Part shown: in pieces, positions 19,746-33,100 of the stretch
Layout of the letters: every line of letters begins with the position of its first letter
Numbering within the stretch: position 1 is the first letter of the stretch
Source of the DNA: Limnanthes douglasii subsp. nivea
Taxonomy: Eukaryota; Streptophyta; Magnoliopsida; Brassicales; Limnanthaceae
NCBI GenBank assembly: GCA_036936605.1
Contig: JAUPFV010000005.1
Coordinates: 229,243,770-229,307,769, forward strand
DNA length: 64,000 nucleotides
Direction of reading: 5' to 3'
Translations under genes and position numbers: made by a program
The notes under the pieces: model-generated
Databases searched by the model: none
Told to the model about the DNA's origin: nothing
The model's input: the letters and a program-made list of their open reading frames with translations, nothing else

Positions 19746-22700
19746 TCAAATCATTATAGATATAAGGCATTCTGTATATACTTCTTCTCGTTTCACAGTA
19801 AGGTATTCAACCAAACAAATGTAAACAGAAAGTCTGCCATTTTTAGCTGTAGTTATAACTGTCTTAGCGGTAGCTATTATTGTCTTGATGGCAGTAAATT
19901 TTAACTTCATAAATAAAGTCCAGTAATTGTGAGCAGTAAGATTTCGGAAGGTTGTAATGCGGTAGAGTCCTCCACCAAATATCGGCTTTGTTAAATTCTT
20001 ACAGTGAATAATGCGGTTAAGATGATTAGTATTTGAAGAAAAGCCTTCAACTCTTAACATTTTCAATTTGTATCTAAATGTTGTATTGTTTATATGTGAC
20101 TTGAGAAGTATGAATTGTCAAGAAAGCTGTCTTCACTTGAAGCACATGAAGATTAACACCTTTTTTCCCACATAAAAGCAAACAATCTCAATGATGTATT
20201 CTAACCTCGCAATTGTTGAGCTAAGGGCATCATGTACCCCATACAGCGCGACTGTGCAGCATCCTTCTCATCCTTCGAACGTTTTACCATTTAAAACAAC
20301 TCTCGCTCCCAACTCAAATCTATCTGATGTGCCACAAAAGGAAAAAGAAAAAGTAAAGCAGTTCATCAGTTAATGAGCGGGTAAATAGTATATAAAGCTG
20401 AATGTTTTGTTAACCACCAGTAAGAACTAGCACTTTCTCATGTCACAACCAACCTCATATGCATAGATATATTGCAGCATTATTCCCGAATAATTGGTAT
20501 ATTCATCAAACAACCTTATTAACTAGGGAAGATGGTGCCTTTAACTTAAGAAATTGATTACCAAGTTACATGAACCATTAATTTGCCACCAAGTCTTCTC
20601 AATAAACTGATGAGGTAAAAAAACTAGGTCGACCAAGTATAAATGGATCATTATATAGCATGCCATTGTCTTGAAACATCAAGTGTAAATATGCCTACTA
20701 ATTAGACTTTACACATATATCATTTTTATCTCACTGGCTTTCAGTTTTGATTAAAAGGCTTTGGTCTTATCTTAGATCATAGTTAATCGTTAAAGCACTT
20801 GATTTTTATCCATGATCCACGCAGCACGGAGAAAGCGCATAATCTGACTATTAACCCAAGTAACTGCCCCTGCCAAGAAATGTTGACAATTAATAGCAGA
20901 GATTGTGACATTTGCAAAATTTCTTTAGGATAATTTTGTCATTTGATGGAGGCATAAAGGAGTTATTACGGTGGGCTCTTCTTAACTTATGAAGGGGTGT
21001 CGTCATTAATTTGGAGCATGAAAAGACAAAAAGAAGGGGTCCCCTTAAAAAGGACTAATAAATATAGAAAACATTAATGTTCTTGTGCAAGGGCAGAGGC
21101 AAGGTTCTTATGGATCCAAGATTTGTATTGGTTGCGCAGGAAAACGGGGACATTAGCTTAAATTCAACTAGACCATTGCCAGCTCCAGCTTTGCGTGGTC
21201 CAAACATTTGCCTTAATGACCATTGAATCGAATATACGTTTTACGTGTCAAAATGCAAAAGCTTTTCGTGGTCAATTTGACACGATAGAAATTGTGGAAT
21301 CATGATTAAACACCGACTAAGAATCAACAATTTGCAAACCAGTTGATGTTACATTACATTTTCTATCACAATTTGTACAGTAGATAAGCCACATGGTTAA
21401 TGTTTCGTAATTAAGCATTAATGACATCAGAAAAATGATGGGTGAAGGAGTTATTGGGAGACAACATCTTATAGCTTAAAGTTCATAAATCATAAATATA
21501 TAAGTAGTTCGAAGTTTGAAGCATGTCAATATACCAAAAATATCTGGATCTAGTAAATATAGTGTGAAGGACTAATGCAAAAACAAATTAGTTAGGTAAA
21601 AGATAAAATATTGATAGTCAATACAAAACTGGCTCTACATAATACATGCTCAATCCCCTATGTGCAGGTGGCTCAGTTGTTGTGTATTTTATATAAATAA
21701 TATATGCTCAAACATGCTCAAAGGCATATTATAATTTATACAAGAGTCTTGACGAAACTAAAAAGTGGCAGTTTGCATAAAGATATTCAGGAAGAATGTA
21801 AATGGAACTTATAACCAACAATTATGACCAAAAACTTTCTTCACTTTCATATTCAAAGTCACTATTGCTTCTATCAAGATTAGGAGCTGGCAAAATAGTA
21901 CCTCTTTTATGAAGTTTCACCCCTTTAGAACTTAATGCTTGAAAATGATTTTAGACCAGATCAAAAGATAACGCAAGCACCTTCATGCTAGACAGTAGGC
22001 TTGTCCATACCTGAGTGAAGAAAGTATGGCTATAATTTTTATTATTGTCATGCAAGTTGTTCTTCAAAGTTGACAGAACAAAAAAATAAATTCAACCGTG
22101 CATTCATGACTTTTTTTGATAGCTCATCACATTACAAAGTTGTTCTTTTATCTTCTAATGACTACTTGAAACGAACAGGTAAGTCTAGAGTTTCTGATCA
22201 CTATTCATTCAGATCATTATGCCCCGCAAAATTCTAAGCCAACAACTAATTACATTTTAATATTTTAACACGCGCAAATTATATTTCAAAACTATGTGGT
22301 AGTCAACCATGGAGTAAGCACATGACTTTTTTCCTTCTTTCGCTAAATACTATTGTGTTGTCATGTTTTTTAAGTTCTAACTAGTATTGTGGTTAACAAA
22401 AAAAAAACTTTCTTCTATTTGTAATTTTTGAACAGCCAAAGCAATCTATGCCAAATTATATATGTAGCTTTACACTAAAAAATGTTACTGTTTCTCATGT
22501 TTTAACTGAAAAACAGAATAAAAAGTAAAACTTCCAAACTTTTCATTCTCGCTAACCTATTTCAACATCCTTGATCCTTCAGGAGTCAAATGATCTTTAA
22601 TCAAATACTGAAATTGTACTGATCCATCAAAAACAACAGCACATATGTCATATCTGGTTAACAGGAAACACTATGACCATTACTTCTACTCAGACCTACA

Positions 22701-23760
22701 ATAAGACTACTAAAAATCCTTCCTGACAAACAAAAATGAATATGAATGCATATCCGTTTTCCAGCTTCCAACTTTCCTCGACAAACAAGGCTCGAAATTC
22801 CTCGCTTACTGTTTTCCTATGCTAATCCTACCACGAGAAAAGTAATTAGAAAAGTGAGAATAATTTTTTATAGTGCAGACTTCAGTACCATCGGCAATAT
22901 GCAATAGCTAGAATCATTACCCAGTTCCTACAAACCAAGTCTATTTCTCCAGTGTAACTATTTCACCCACACTACCATCAAAATGAGTCCAGTAATATGT
23001 CACCTCTTACACGGTTTTTATAAGTTCTAAAGCTACATACATAGCTCAAATGAAACAGAAGGTATTTTTTACTCTTTTTTGACTTAGAAGATGCAAAGTA
23101 ATAAAGGCTCATAAATGTAAATATTCCTGTAATGCAACCTGTGTTCAGATTCATGTGCATATCATCATTCCAGAATGTTTGGAAAGTTATCAGTAACTTC
23201 AGTTTCCGTTATTTAATCAACTCTGGAGTTGTCACCTACCTCATCATAATACCAAGTCGTCTATAGCATCACTACGTAATTATCATATACCAACTTCCTA
23301 CCAACACCCGATTCTTCTACATAGACTTGGTTCCTCAATCATTTCTAAAACACACTATTATAGTACTAGCCCACCAATAACTTTTCCAACGTATATCAGC
23401 CCCAGCTTACGGCAAAAAACTTCTAATTAGGCCTACTAAGTAATATCGGTCATCTAAACAATTGATAATAGAATATGGGCCTTTTAGTCGAATACTATGA
23501 CACACCAGAATCAAATAAGTATCATCACAAATCAAAACGTGAACTCGGAATTAGAGGTTCCCACCAGACTGTCTGTACTCACTTCAGCGAAAGGATAAAC
23601 ATCCATAGAAAACTGAATTATCCACAAATTAATCGGAAAAGAATCCTTTTGAATTGAAAGATACAAAATATGTCAGTGGAACCCATAATTTTAGCTAATT
23701 GCGAAGTAAATTGACGAGCAAATTATGAACATCCAAATCCTAACTACATAAATTTCTTGA
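19746..23760 (-). other. Possible unresolved minus-strand transcription unit
   Basis: Less AT-rich than the surrounding repeats and free of recognised transposons. Downstream (minus strand) of a promoter-like region at 23.88-24.0 kb there is a short first exon, ATG at 23810 reading MAGHQLLC, with a strong donor (GCAG|GTAACTG). Two short frames with plausible acceptors end in stops: one near 21930-21820 (SSKGVKLHKRGTILP...) and one at 20323-20268 (RFELGARVVLNGKTFEG). I could not link them into one protein or recognise a family. Alternatives are a non-coding RNA or chance frames in intron and UTR sequence. Confidence 0.22.
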
Positions 23761-23882
23761 ATTACTCTGTGGTTTTACAGTTACCTGCATAGCAATTGAT
23801 GACCCGCCATAAATGATAAATGAATCGATGTGCGATTAACTACATTTCAAAACTTAGGGAGGGAGAGAGAGAGTGAAAGCAT

Positions 23883-23996
23883 AAACCCTAGATTGATGGA
23901 TTGAGATTGGGAACCGTAAATTTGGCGCGGAAAAACTAAATCCGTCGACACAAAAGTGGAGTTGGGTTGGGTTGATTCTTAAGTGGACTAAGCCCA
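23883..23996 (-). promoter_or_regulatory. Housekeeping/cell-cycle-type promoter motifs
   Basis: Within 115 bp: site II element TGGGCT (minus, 23991-23996), an E2F-type site TTTGGCGC (23921-23928), a telobox AAACCCTA (23883-23890), then on the minus strand a CT-rich leader (23850-23880). This set is typical of plant promoters of proliferating-cell genes and would drive transcription leftward. No confident coding gene follows. Confidence 0.5.
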
Positions 23997-24492
23997 TCTA
24001 AGTCTGGACCTGACTAGAAATGCCGTGTATTACTTAACAGGGGTCTCGTCTGAGTTCTTTATATCTCCGCTAAAATGGTATGTGCCTTTATTAAAATATA
24101 TAATATTATATAAAAAAAATTAATGATGATTAGTTTGTAAACATAATTCTAAACTAAACTATTATATATATTTTAAATAAGATTTAAATTGAAATACGAT
24201 TCCGACTAGTAACAAATAATCAGATTATACCGAAATTGAAGTCAAGTATTTTTAAAAAATAAAGATAACTTTGACAAAAAAAATTAAAAACAATAAAAAA
24301 AACTTATAATAATATACTTCCAAACCTACTAAACAACAAATTTATTCATGTATAGCTTAAATATTAAAATTGAAAGATACAACAAGCAAGAAGAGAAAAA
24401 CTATCTAACAAACTGTTCACATATCTAAACATATCCTCGTTATATAATGCATAAAGACAACATAATAAGAATATTTGATCAACAATCACGTT

Positions 24493-25195
24493 TTAGTCGA
24501 ACGCATCGTCATCGTCATTTGATAAAGGTTGACTAGCCGCAACAGCAAGCTTAGCTTCATGTCGTTGTTGAGCAGTCATATCAATCTGAACTTATGGAGG
24601 AGCAAGTGCATGTGATTCTACAAAGTGAATATTAGGGTCCCCTGTAAGTTTTTTTGGTAAGGTACATAAACGTTTTTTCAATGTTGTAATTGTTCTTGAC
24701 AGAGATCTCGTAGCATTGAAGATTCTTCTTATTGTGGATAATAACTTGTTTTGCTTTAACTTGTTTGTTCTTCACATCCGCCTTATTTCCACAGAGAATA
24801 ATGGAATATTCTCACAAACCTTGTCCACAGAGAATAATGGAATATTCTCACAAACCCTCCAAGAGATCTTTGTGTCATGTAAGAACATTTATATATGTCA
24901 AACGGGTAGTAACATCAAACATGATGATCGCACATTCCCTATGGATATAGTAGTCATTCCTAATACCTCCAAATTTCTCTTAGCATGTAGTATCCCAGTA
25001 GTGGAACCTAATATTTCCACAGTTCGTGAATAAATCCAATGGATTAACCTCAACACCAATAGTAGATTCATAAACCTTATCAAATTCTCCAGTCAAATAT
25101 CGTTTTACGAAAATCATCTTTTTGTTTCGTTCATCGCCAACGATGACGAGCTTGAAGCTCGAGTAATCAATCGTTTATTGATTTGATAAAGTCAT
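24493..25195 (-). pseudogene. RAN: Processed Ran GTPase pseudogene
   Basis: Intronless minus-strand copy of the small nuclear GTPase Ran. It starts with ATG at 25195. Readable blocks in order: [81 protein letters not shown], and a tail with the acidic DDDDAF-like end and stop at 24493. The P-loop GDGGTGKT is destroyed (GDERNKK), the WDTAGQE Gln is replaced by a stop, there are frameshifts, and 36 bp are duplicated. Plant Ran genes have introns, so their absence points to retroposition, although no poly(A) tract remains. Confidence 0.9.
24788..24859. repeat. 36-bp tandem duplication within the Ran pseudogene
   Basis: TCCACAGAGAATAATGGAAT starts at 24788 and 24824. The duplication repeats the codons around the CGNK nucleotide-binding motif. 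Confidence 0.9.
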
Positions 25196-26169
25196 TGCCT
25201 TTAGAGAGAGAGATTCATTTATTTATGTTAAGGATTTTTTATTTTGAAAGCGAGATAATATATTATGAAAAAATATATAAAAATAATAACAAATATGACA
25301 TTATGTTATATATTTTCGAAGATGGTCTTCATTGTTAAATTTATTTTTAAAAACTATTGTAGGGATAATTGAGATAGAAATTTCTCGTTTGAAATAATTA
25401 CAATATGGAAGATTTAACAATAGCCAAACTACTAAAGGACTTTTAGTTGAAATTTTTCTCACTCTCAACTGAAAAAATTTGTTTTGAATATGAATTATGC
25501 AACAAAAAATATAGTAAAAGAGGTTTAGTTTTTTACTTTTTTATACAAAAAAGCAAGCAATAAAAGACATGTGTAAAATCAATCACACGAGACAAATTTA
25601 ACGTGGTTCGAAATGTGAAAAAATAGTAAACCACAGACAACGGATAGAAGACTCTCTCTAACACAACTAACTCAACCACTCATCTATTATTACAAATCAC
25701 CTTCAGCTTATGAAATGAAGTATGCATTCTGAGTTTTTCCCGGTGTTTATCTTTTACCTTGTTTATATTTATAAAACCAGACATGTAAGAGAATTTATCT
25801 CTATAGTAATTTCTAGTTTATCACGCACACCATCAATCTTCTCTTTCATTATATATAGACTCAACGATATGTAACATAATATAGCATGATTATAATAATG
25901 ACGAGAAAGATATTCCTTCACGTATTCAAATACGGAAATGATAGCAGCCACCATAACACTAGTACAATCTGACAAGTAATGGCACCATTATATGACGTTT
26001 GTTGCATGTACTATATTATCTCACTGCAATACACACTCCATATTAATTTTCTTAATCAATGGAAAAATCGTTCATCCATTTCAAAATTATTTCATACAAA
26101 AGATCAATTGCCTTTCATAAACAAAGAAGCATATCCATAAACCTTCAACGATATGTTCATACAACTTCG

Positions 26170-26350
26170 ATCCAGCATGTGATCATTATGCACATTTGGT
26201 TCCAACAGTAATATAACTTTGTCTTTGCCTAAGCTGACCACTGGGTTCCAATATATGTCTCTACACCTAAGTCTTCGGGTGAGCTTTGGCTATTTAAAGA
26301 ATCAACAATAACAACCTTTAAGTTCTCGGCTTACTTAAGTCGTCGATTCT
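26170..26350. repeat. Dispersed repeat, copy 1 (pair with 37720-37890)
   Basis: A similar order of words (CATTTGGTTCCAACAGTAAT... versus CATTCGGTTAATACAATAAC..., then TTAAGTTCTCGGCTTACT versus TTAAGTTCTCGACTTACT) shows a diverged direct duplicate about 11.5 kb away. Confidence 0.4.
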
Positions 26351-28249
26351 TAGTATTCGTTAAGTTGTAATAATTACTTTTAGTTTACACCTAAAAAATA
26401 TATTTAATGAGTCAATTGATTAATTCTTTGAATATTTTAGCTTTTAACTTTATAATTGGTCCAAATGCAATATAAATTTGATTTTTAATTCTTTTATTTA
26501 CACCATTCATTTCATTTTCATACTAATACTATATATAATGTTTATATTACACTAATATGATAAATCAATTTATAAGCTTTATGACTGTTTCATCAATTTT
26601 TTTTAAAATGTTTTATGAAAAAAGCAACTCATAGTGCATTTTTACTAATAAAATTTACATTACTTATCAATTCTTATAGTTTATAAAAAAATTACGATGA
26701 TCATTGTTGACTTTTTTGCATACTATTATGTATTTTTTATGTTTAGTTTTGTCTTTTCACATATGTGCTTGACTTTTTTTATCTAATGTAACACTTTAAA
26801 AATAGATTATGAAGACATGTTCAATTGAGTCAAAAGATAACTTCATAAATAATTTTAAATGATGAGTACTTAATAATATAATATAAATATTGATTATACG
26901 TAAATTTAGCATGCGATAAACAATTGTCTTATGTTTTTATGTTATTATGAATCATTAACCTTAACAAAGTAGATAAAATTATAATAACGTGACGATATAT
27001 ATGTGGATGGAAAGTTATGGAAAATAACGAGTCAGTGTCTAACTTACATAAAAAATTATCAAAACCTTAGCATTTATATTTGAAGTATATGTTCGATGCA
27101 TACCATAAAAATAGAGTTACTACCATGTTTAGATTTTGGTAAACTTAATGTAAAATCTATTAAAATACCCGTCTATGGTTTTATATATTTAGGAATAAAC
27201 GTATATGAACTATGAAGTTGTATTATAGGCTTAGTTTGCCTACAAAATTGCATCTACTATAAAGTTTAACAAGTCAAGCATGCCATTAACCCTTCATCTT
27301 GAGGGTGATTTACTATTAAAGCTTAAAAAGAATAATTGGAGCACATAAATATTATTCTCTTCAACAAAATATTATTATGTTTAAAGAAGTTTATAAATTA
27401 AGATATCTCATAAAACTTATAGGTATCATCCAAATTAAAATTTATTACATATAATTATTTAATTTGCTCAATCCTAAATAGTTATGCATCAAAAGTATAT
27501 ATTTAAGCATATATTTGTGAAATTACATATGCAACTATTATTTTGCTTTATCACAGTGAATAACATAAAGAAAAGTCTCATTAAATATTCATATAATATG
27601 TCATTTTGTTATTTTTCTGTTGTCTTTTTAAATGTTCTAAAAACCTGTAATCAATATGTATCACAAATTATCTAAGTCGTACAAAATGTTTACATGTCTT
27701 CGAATCTCAAACAAATATGTAGAGGTCCTTACTTATATATGACATTTTAAGGTTGCAGGATTTATCTTCTCGCTAAATAAACAATTAATCTTCCTTTTTG
27801 AATGAGTACAACAACTATACAATACTTGAAGCATCATATTCAATTTTAAAAGTTCTCGTGAAGTTAGATAAATAATATTGATTATAGTTTTTATTATTTA
27901 ATGGGATTAAATAATATTTTTGTTTTTTTTCTCCCAGAAACCCAACGTGTTTATTGATCACTTCAGTAGGTAGAGGGGTTATGCTATTAGTGTAATTTAT
28001 AAATCGTCAATAAAAATTGGCTAACCCATGAAGAATCCAAAAAATACCTATGATAAAAAAAATATTTAGCAACCAATATATTTTTTTCTGCTACAACAAA
28101 TCCAAAATCAACATTAAACTATTAGTTTTAAATGGTTAGTATGCTTTTTAATTTGTTTGATATATATCAATATATCATCAAAGCATACAATAATTTCCAC
28201 TTAAATACTTTCACCAATAATATTTGTGAGTATTCACAATTTTCAGCTT

Positions 28250-28520
28250 AATTTTCAAAATCAAACTTCATTTATGTTTGACCATGTGTAAAGTAGTATT
28301 TTGTCTCTAAATACATGATATCAGTCCATAAGTCTACAACATAACCATTAACATTTTTCTCTTTATTGATGGAATAATAAATCAACGATCATAAAATATC
28401 AAAAACAATTTTGAACATATCTACCTTTTCATATGGGATTAATATAAACCTTATATAAAAATTTATATGGCTTGAGGTAAATTTAATAATTTCAAACACT
28501 TGTATTTTGTATGTTATGTT
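28250..28520. repeat. AAATCAACGAYCAT repeat, copy 1
   Basis: A 250-bp unit that shares an ATATATGATATC-like start, AAATCAACGATCAT (about 28378) and AATATAAACCTTATATAAAAA with copies at 34.8, 36.5 and 36.8 kb. Confidence 0.5.
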
Positions 28521-28599
28521 ATATCTATATGGTTAGAGAGTTTGAAGACGCATAAATCATATATCTGATTATTTAAAGGGTCTAGAACGTAGAAGAACT

Positions 28600-29160
28600 T
28601 ATCAGTCATTATCTTCTTGTTTGACAGTGAAATAATTTAAATATTGAAGTGGCTATGGATTTTCTCACATAATGCAAGTTGTTTGCATCGTAGTCTTTTA
28701 ATAAAAGACTGCATCATTGAATGAAGTTGAAGTAGTGAAAAACTAATTAAGGTTTAAAATGAGAAATTGAAAGAGAGATAGAATTCTTGTATGAATTAAA
28801 CACACATGATATGATATTGGGTTTCCATTTACACTCGGCGTTTGGAATATCTTGATTAAATAGAATCTATCGTACTTTACTTAACGCTCTATAAAATACT
28901 TATTAACCGTCTTTATTTTCAACTAACCTATCAATTTAGTGCCATAATACAATGCTCTTGTATCTAGAATGGACCATAACAATATTGGGCCTTAAAGACC
29001 GGATAACTAAAGTACAAGTCTGATGGACCCTTCATCTAAATCTACATTCGTTTGATTGGTATCCACACTATAAATATCCATGATAAAACATATCTTGTTA
29101 TCATTGGGTCCAATAAACTATAAGTTGATTATATTTGAAAACTTGAACTAATAATAAGGA
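28600..29160. repeat. Direct repeat, copy 1 (pair with 34230-34740)
   Basis: Shared order: GCAAGTTGTTTGCATCGTAG, GGTTTAAAATGAGAAATTG, CCATCAATTTAG, GATAACTAAAGTAC, ATTGGTATCCACACTATAA, CCAATAAACTATAAGTTGAT. Diverged but collinear over about 500 bp. Confidence 0.55.
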
Positions 29161-29624
29161 TACTTTGAATCTACATCTCAAATACCCACCATTTTATGCA
29201 CTATATAACAATATTGTTTACATAAAACCCAAAATTTCTTTATCATTTTAGATGTTAGCTAACAATGAACTAAAAAAGGTATGTTGTGACTTATTGATGT
29301 AAAACCGTTCCAACAATAATTTTATTGACGAGTAATATTTAAATAAACTTTGATTATTTATAGAGTTTTGCATGGAAGTAACAAAACCTCATAATCGCTA
29401 TGTGGCACCTTCCAACTGGTTATAATGTACTAAATTAAGATTATTTGAGAGAAAATCTATTAATTGTACTATTCAAATAAATGTATGTGTCTTCCTAGAC
29501 TAAATTAAATAGCTTAAGAGAAAAACCATTTTATTATTCAAATAAATATATGCATACAATCTAAAACAATAATACAGTCTGAAAACTAAACTAAAATATA
29601 AAAAACTTCCACTTAATCTATATA

Positions 29625-30145
29625 TGTTAGAATACACAAGCGTGTCTCACATACTAGTAAGATATTCTCTGCTTTGGATAATCCGTCTCGCACGACTTTT
29701 CTTTTGGTACACTCCCAAAAGGCCTCTTACTAGTTGAGGGAGGGTTCACTTATATACATTATATTTTTTCAATGTTAGCAATGTGGGATTCCGGACCAAG
29801 TATGGGATGAAGTTTACCCCAACATCCCCCCTTAAATTTGATCCCATTACTCGGCGGAATAACATCGCATAATCACAACGGACACATAGTTGGATATTCA
29901 ACATATTTACATCGAATCCCATATTTGATACGAACTTGGCTCTAATACCATGTTAAAATATATAAGTGTGCCTCGCATACTAGCAAGATATTGTCCGCTT
30001 TGAGCCTGAAGGCTCGCACGACTTTGCTTTTGGTACACTTCGAAAATACCTCTCGTTAGTTGAAGGAAGTTGTAACATGGTATGAGAGCCAAGTTTGTAG
30101 CAAATGTGGGAATCGATGCAAATGAGGGAAGTTTTAACATGGTAT
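29625..30145 (-). mobile_element. TRIM (small copia-type LTR element), rearranged
   Basis: On the minus strand, a 200-bp LTR occupies 29625-29824 (TGTTGGGGTAAAC...TTCTAACA). A polypurine tract TTTAAGGGGGGA abuts it, with about 126 bp of interior and a primer-binding site TGGTATTAGAGCC (29950) matching initiator tRNA-Met. A second LTR starts at 29951 but is cut after about 120 bp. There it joins a plus-oriented primer site (AACATGGTATGAGAGCCAAG, about 30074) with the same interior sequence. It has no coding capacity. The family recurs in NAC intron 2. Confidence 0.72.
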
Positions 30146-30179
30146 CTTAGTGTATAACAAAATTTCAATTTCCAAAACA

Positions 30180-33100
30180 TATAATTTATTTATATTAAAT
30201 CACCTCAAATAAATCAGAGGTTTTTAGTTCTCATACTATAAATTTTAACATGTTATCAAGGTAGGTATTTTGTGAGAAAATGCATAAAGTTATCAAGATT
30301 AATCTTGATGATTCTTCGTTCCTAACACATAAGATGTATCACCTATAAATTTTAAACTTAATTTATTGAATAAAATTTTAAGATAACATGCAACATGTTT
30401 ATATAGCTTGTGGTAGCGAATATGTTAACGACGTATAAATTTTCATCTAAATCCACTTCCACTGAACTTATAAATTATATAGTACTTTTCTAAGTTAATT
30501 TGAATACTAAAAGAGATTAAAACTTTTTTATATTATAATATAATTAATGAGACACTTAAAATGAAATATCATTAATAGATTTCTAATTATTTCATGTTTT
30601 TTACTCTATTAATTATGCATATGATTGCTTCAAACCTATAAACGTTCATGTGGAATGATTAACTTTTGTAACCTATCATACTTAATAAATAGATTTATTG
30701 GAGTTATAATATATATATATAGTTTCTTTTATGCTACTATTCTACAAAACCATGATCTTAATATTCATTTAATGAATTTTAATGATGAAATGTGCAAAAT
30801 ATACTTTGATTGTCTTAATTCATTCACATAGCTAAAAACATTTATTTAAAAAAATAAAAAAATTGACACTTAACGAAATGTAGTTTGTGTAAGACTGTTT
30901 TTTTATATCGTGACATATTACCTTTGAGCTAAGCATGGTTCAATTATAATGCGACCGACTGATGTTTGTTTTCTACTAAATTATGCATTTACGCCATAAG
31001 ATTGTTAATGCCCTTATATCACTCTTTATAATGTTATAAAAGCTTAATTTATATTTCTTACTTTCACAACAAATAATTTTAATGTTCTTGTAGAACTATT
31101 TATGACATTACAATAATTGAAACTAGATTCTTAATAATGTTACATAAGCTAAAACTAGATTATTCTATTGTATAATAAAAAAATTAATATTTTTATATAA
31201 CTTTTTATGATGTTATAGAAGACGAAGTTTAATTCTTTTGTTTCATGATAATGAATCTCAATGTGCTTATATAATACTTTATAGAAATACTTAACATAAA
31301 CTGATAACATAATATTTTATTTTTCTCTTGTATGTGGATATTTGTAAGCTACTATACTAACTTTAGTTTGCATAATTTTTTGATGAGGTTAACTTTGTTC
31401 TTAATGCATAATTGCAACTATTTATTCTAATTGAGAATTTTAATGTAGATTAGAGGATCTCATAATTCTCACAATAAAAATGATCAGTTATAAAAGAACA
31501 AATCTTTATCATTATCGCAATAAAAAAAATGATCAGTTATCAAAGATCAAATCTTTATCATTCGAACTGAATAATCATTTATGATTATTTATATAATCAA
31601 AATTATGCACTGATGACTTCCACATGCCTTATCAAATTAAATATCCTCAAAAATTACTTATTGTCTCACATCTAAATTTTGTTGTGGGGTTTTAAAATGT
31701 TATAAAATGGAATGTATGTAAATTGAGATAAATATTACCGTGTAAGACTTCGGCTCCCATTGTTAGGCCGACAGGCTTCGTTTGTACTGGACATCCTCAA
31801 ATCTATGAGTTTATTAAACAATTCTTTCTTTAGGTTAATGTACTAATTTTAATAACTAACTTTTAGTGAATTAGTTAAATAATAAATCATTGCACATTTT
31901 AACTAAATAAAGGATCGTGACTTTGCTAATTGAACTACCATACTCCGGGCTAACAAGTTTTGAAATGTAAATGACTCCCAATTATGATGACATATAGGGG
32001 TAATATAGTCAAAATATATTTATGAATAATAAATTTTATCTTGGTTATACCTATATAGGAATAGTTTATAGATAAATTTATGAATTTATCTTAAGAGTTT
32101 CATGAATATGTATGCACATAATTTTCTTTATTTGATTTATTCCCATTTCATGTATCCAAGTCACAAAGGTCTGAATTACCTTGCAAAACTAGATTTTAAA
32201 CCCCATCCTTAGAGGAGTAACATGAATACTTGTGAAAAATGTATGATTAATTTTTTAAGGGTTTGAGTTTATTTTTTATGTACAATAAATAAATATGTGT
32301 AACATTGTTACAAAATATACTTAACATAGTATATATCATTTATGCATTTTGTAACTTCTCTATATATGAATCACCCTTGTCTATATAGATTTTTTACCAT
32401 CACTTAATTTTGGTAGTTTAATGTAACTCTAAAATAAATAGTAAATATTTATGGTATCAACTATGTCAATCCATAAATGATCTATATAAACTTAAAATAA
32501 ATTGAAATTGTAACTACACGAAATGTGTGAAAGAAATTTTATTTGTCAAACAAAATCTCAAATCTCTCATAATCAACTTGTTTTAATTTTTTCGCAAAAT
32601 AAATTCCACATGGATGCTAAATTATACTTAAAATTATTAGATATAATCTGCATTCAGTTTAAATAACCATACATTACATCCTTTTAGTGGTTAGTGCTGA
32701 ATTATCATTATTTCTCAATTTTAAGATTAAAAATAAATTACTAATCTCGTGTAAACTAAACAAATATTGTAAATTATGAATATATATAGTTAATATCGAC
32801 GATCTCACTCCAAAGTTAATAAAAATTAAACTTTAAAACTTGATCTTGTAAATAAACTCACAAATTATTTTCTCATAAATATCAAAGTTTATGTTATCAG
32901 ATATCTTGTGTTAACACTTTCAATATGCATTATTTTTTAGATTAGACAAACTTTGATAATATGTGAAGAAACTAAAGCACCAAAAAATTAAAATTCTAAA
33001 TTTGGTAGTAACATTTACAAGTGTCTTGCTTGTCTCCTTACAAAATTTGTTCAGATATGTTTAATAAATGTCTCATAGACTATTATCAGACTTGCATGAT

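Larger units (their letters stand above)
25200..29600. other. AT-rich intergenic DNA, no gene seen
   Basis: Low complexity, with no reading frame above background. It contains the first copies of repeat families that recur at 34-38 kb (26170-26350, 28250-28520, 28600-29160). Confidence 0.55.

Noticed and set aside
19746..20060. 104-residue minus-strand frame (MLRVEGFSSNTN...)
   Set aside because: No family match that I can see. It contains an internal ACCGCTAAGACAG/ACTACAGCTAA repeat typical of non-coding transposon text. Kept only as part of an unresolved region.
21110..21232. 41-codon plus-strand ORF (MDPRFVLVAQENG...)
   Set aside because: A clean ATG frame, but short, without context or recognisable homologues. 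It is within chance expectation for this length.
22560..23100. Several open minus-strand stretches (for example ISSLVCRGKLEAGK, VTYYWTHFDGSVGE)
   Set aside because: Overlapping frames look equally open and no consistent splice chain links them, so I treated them as chance frames.
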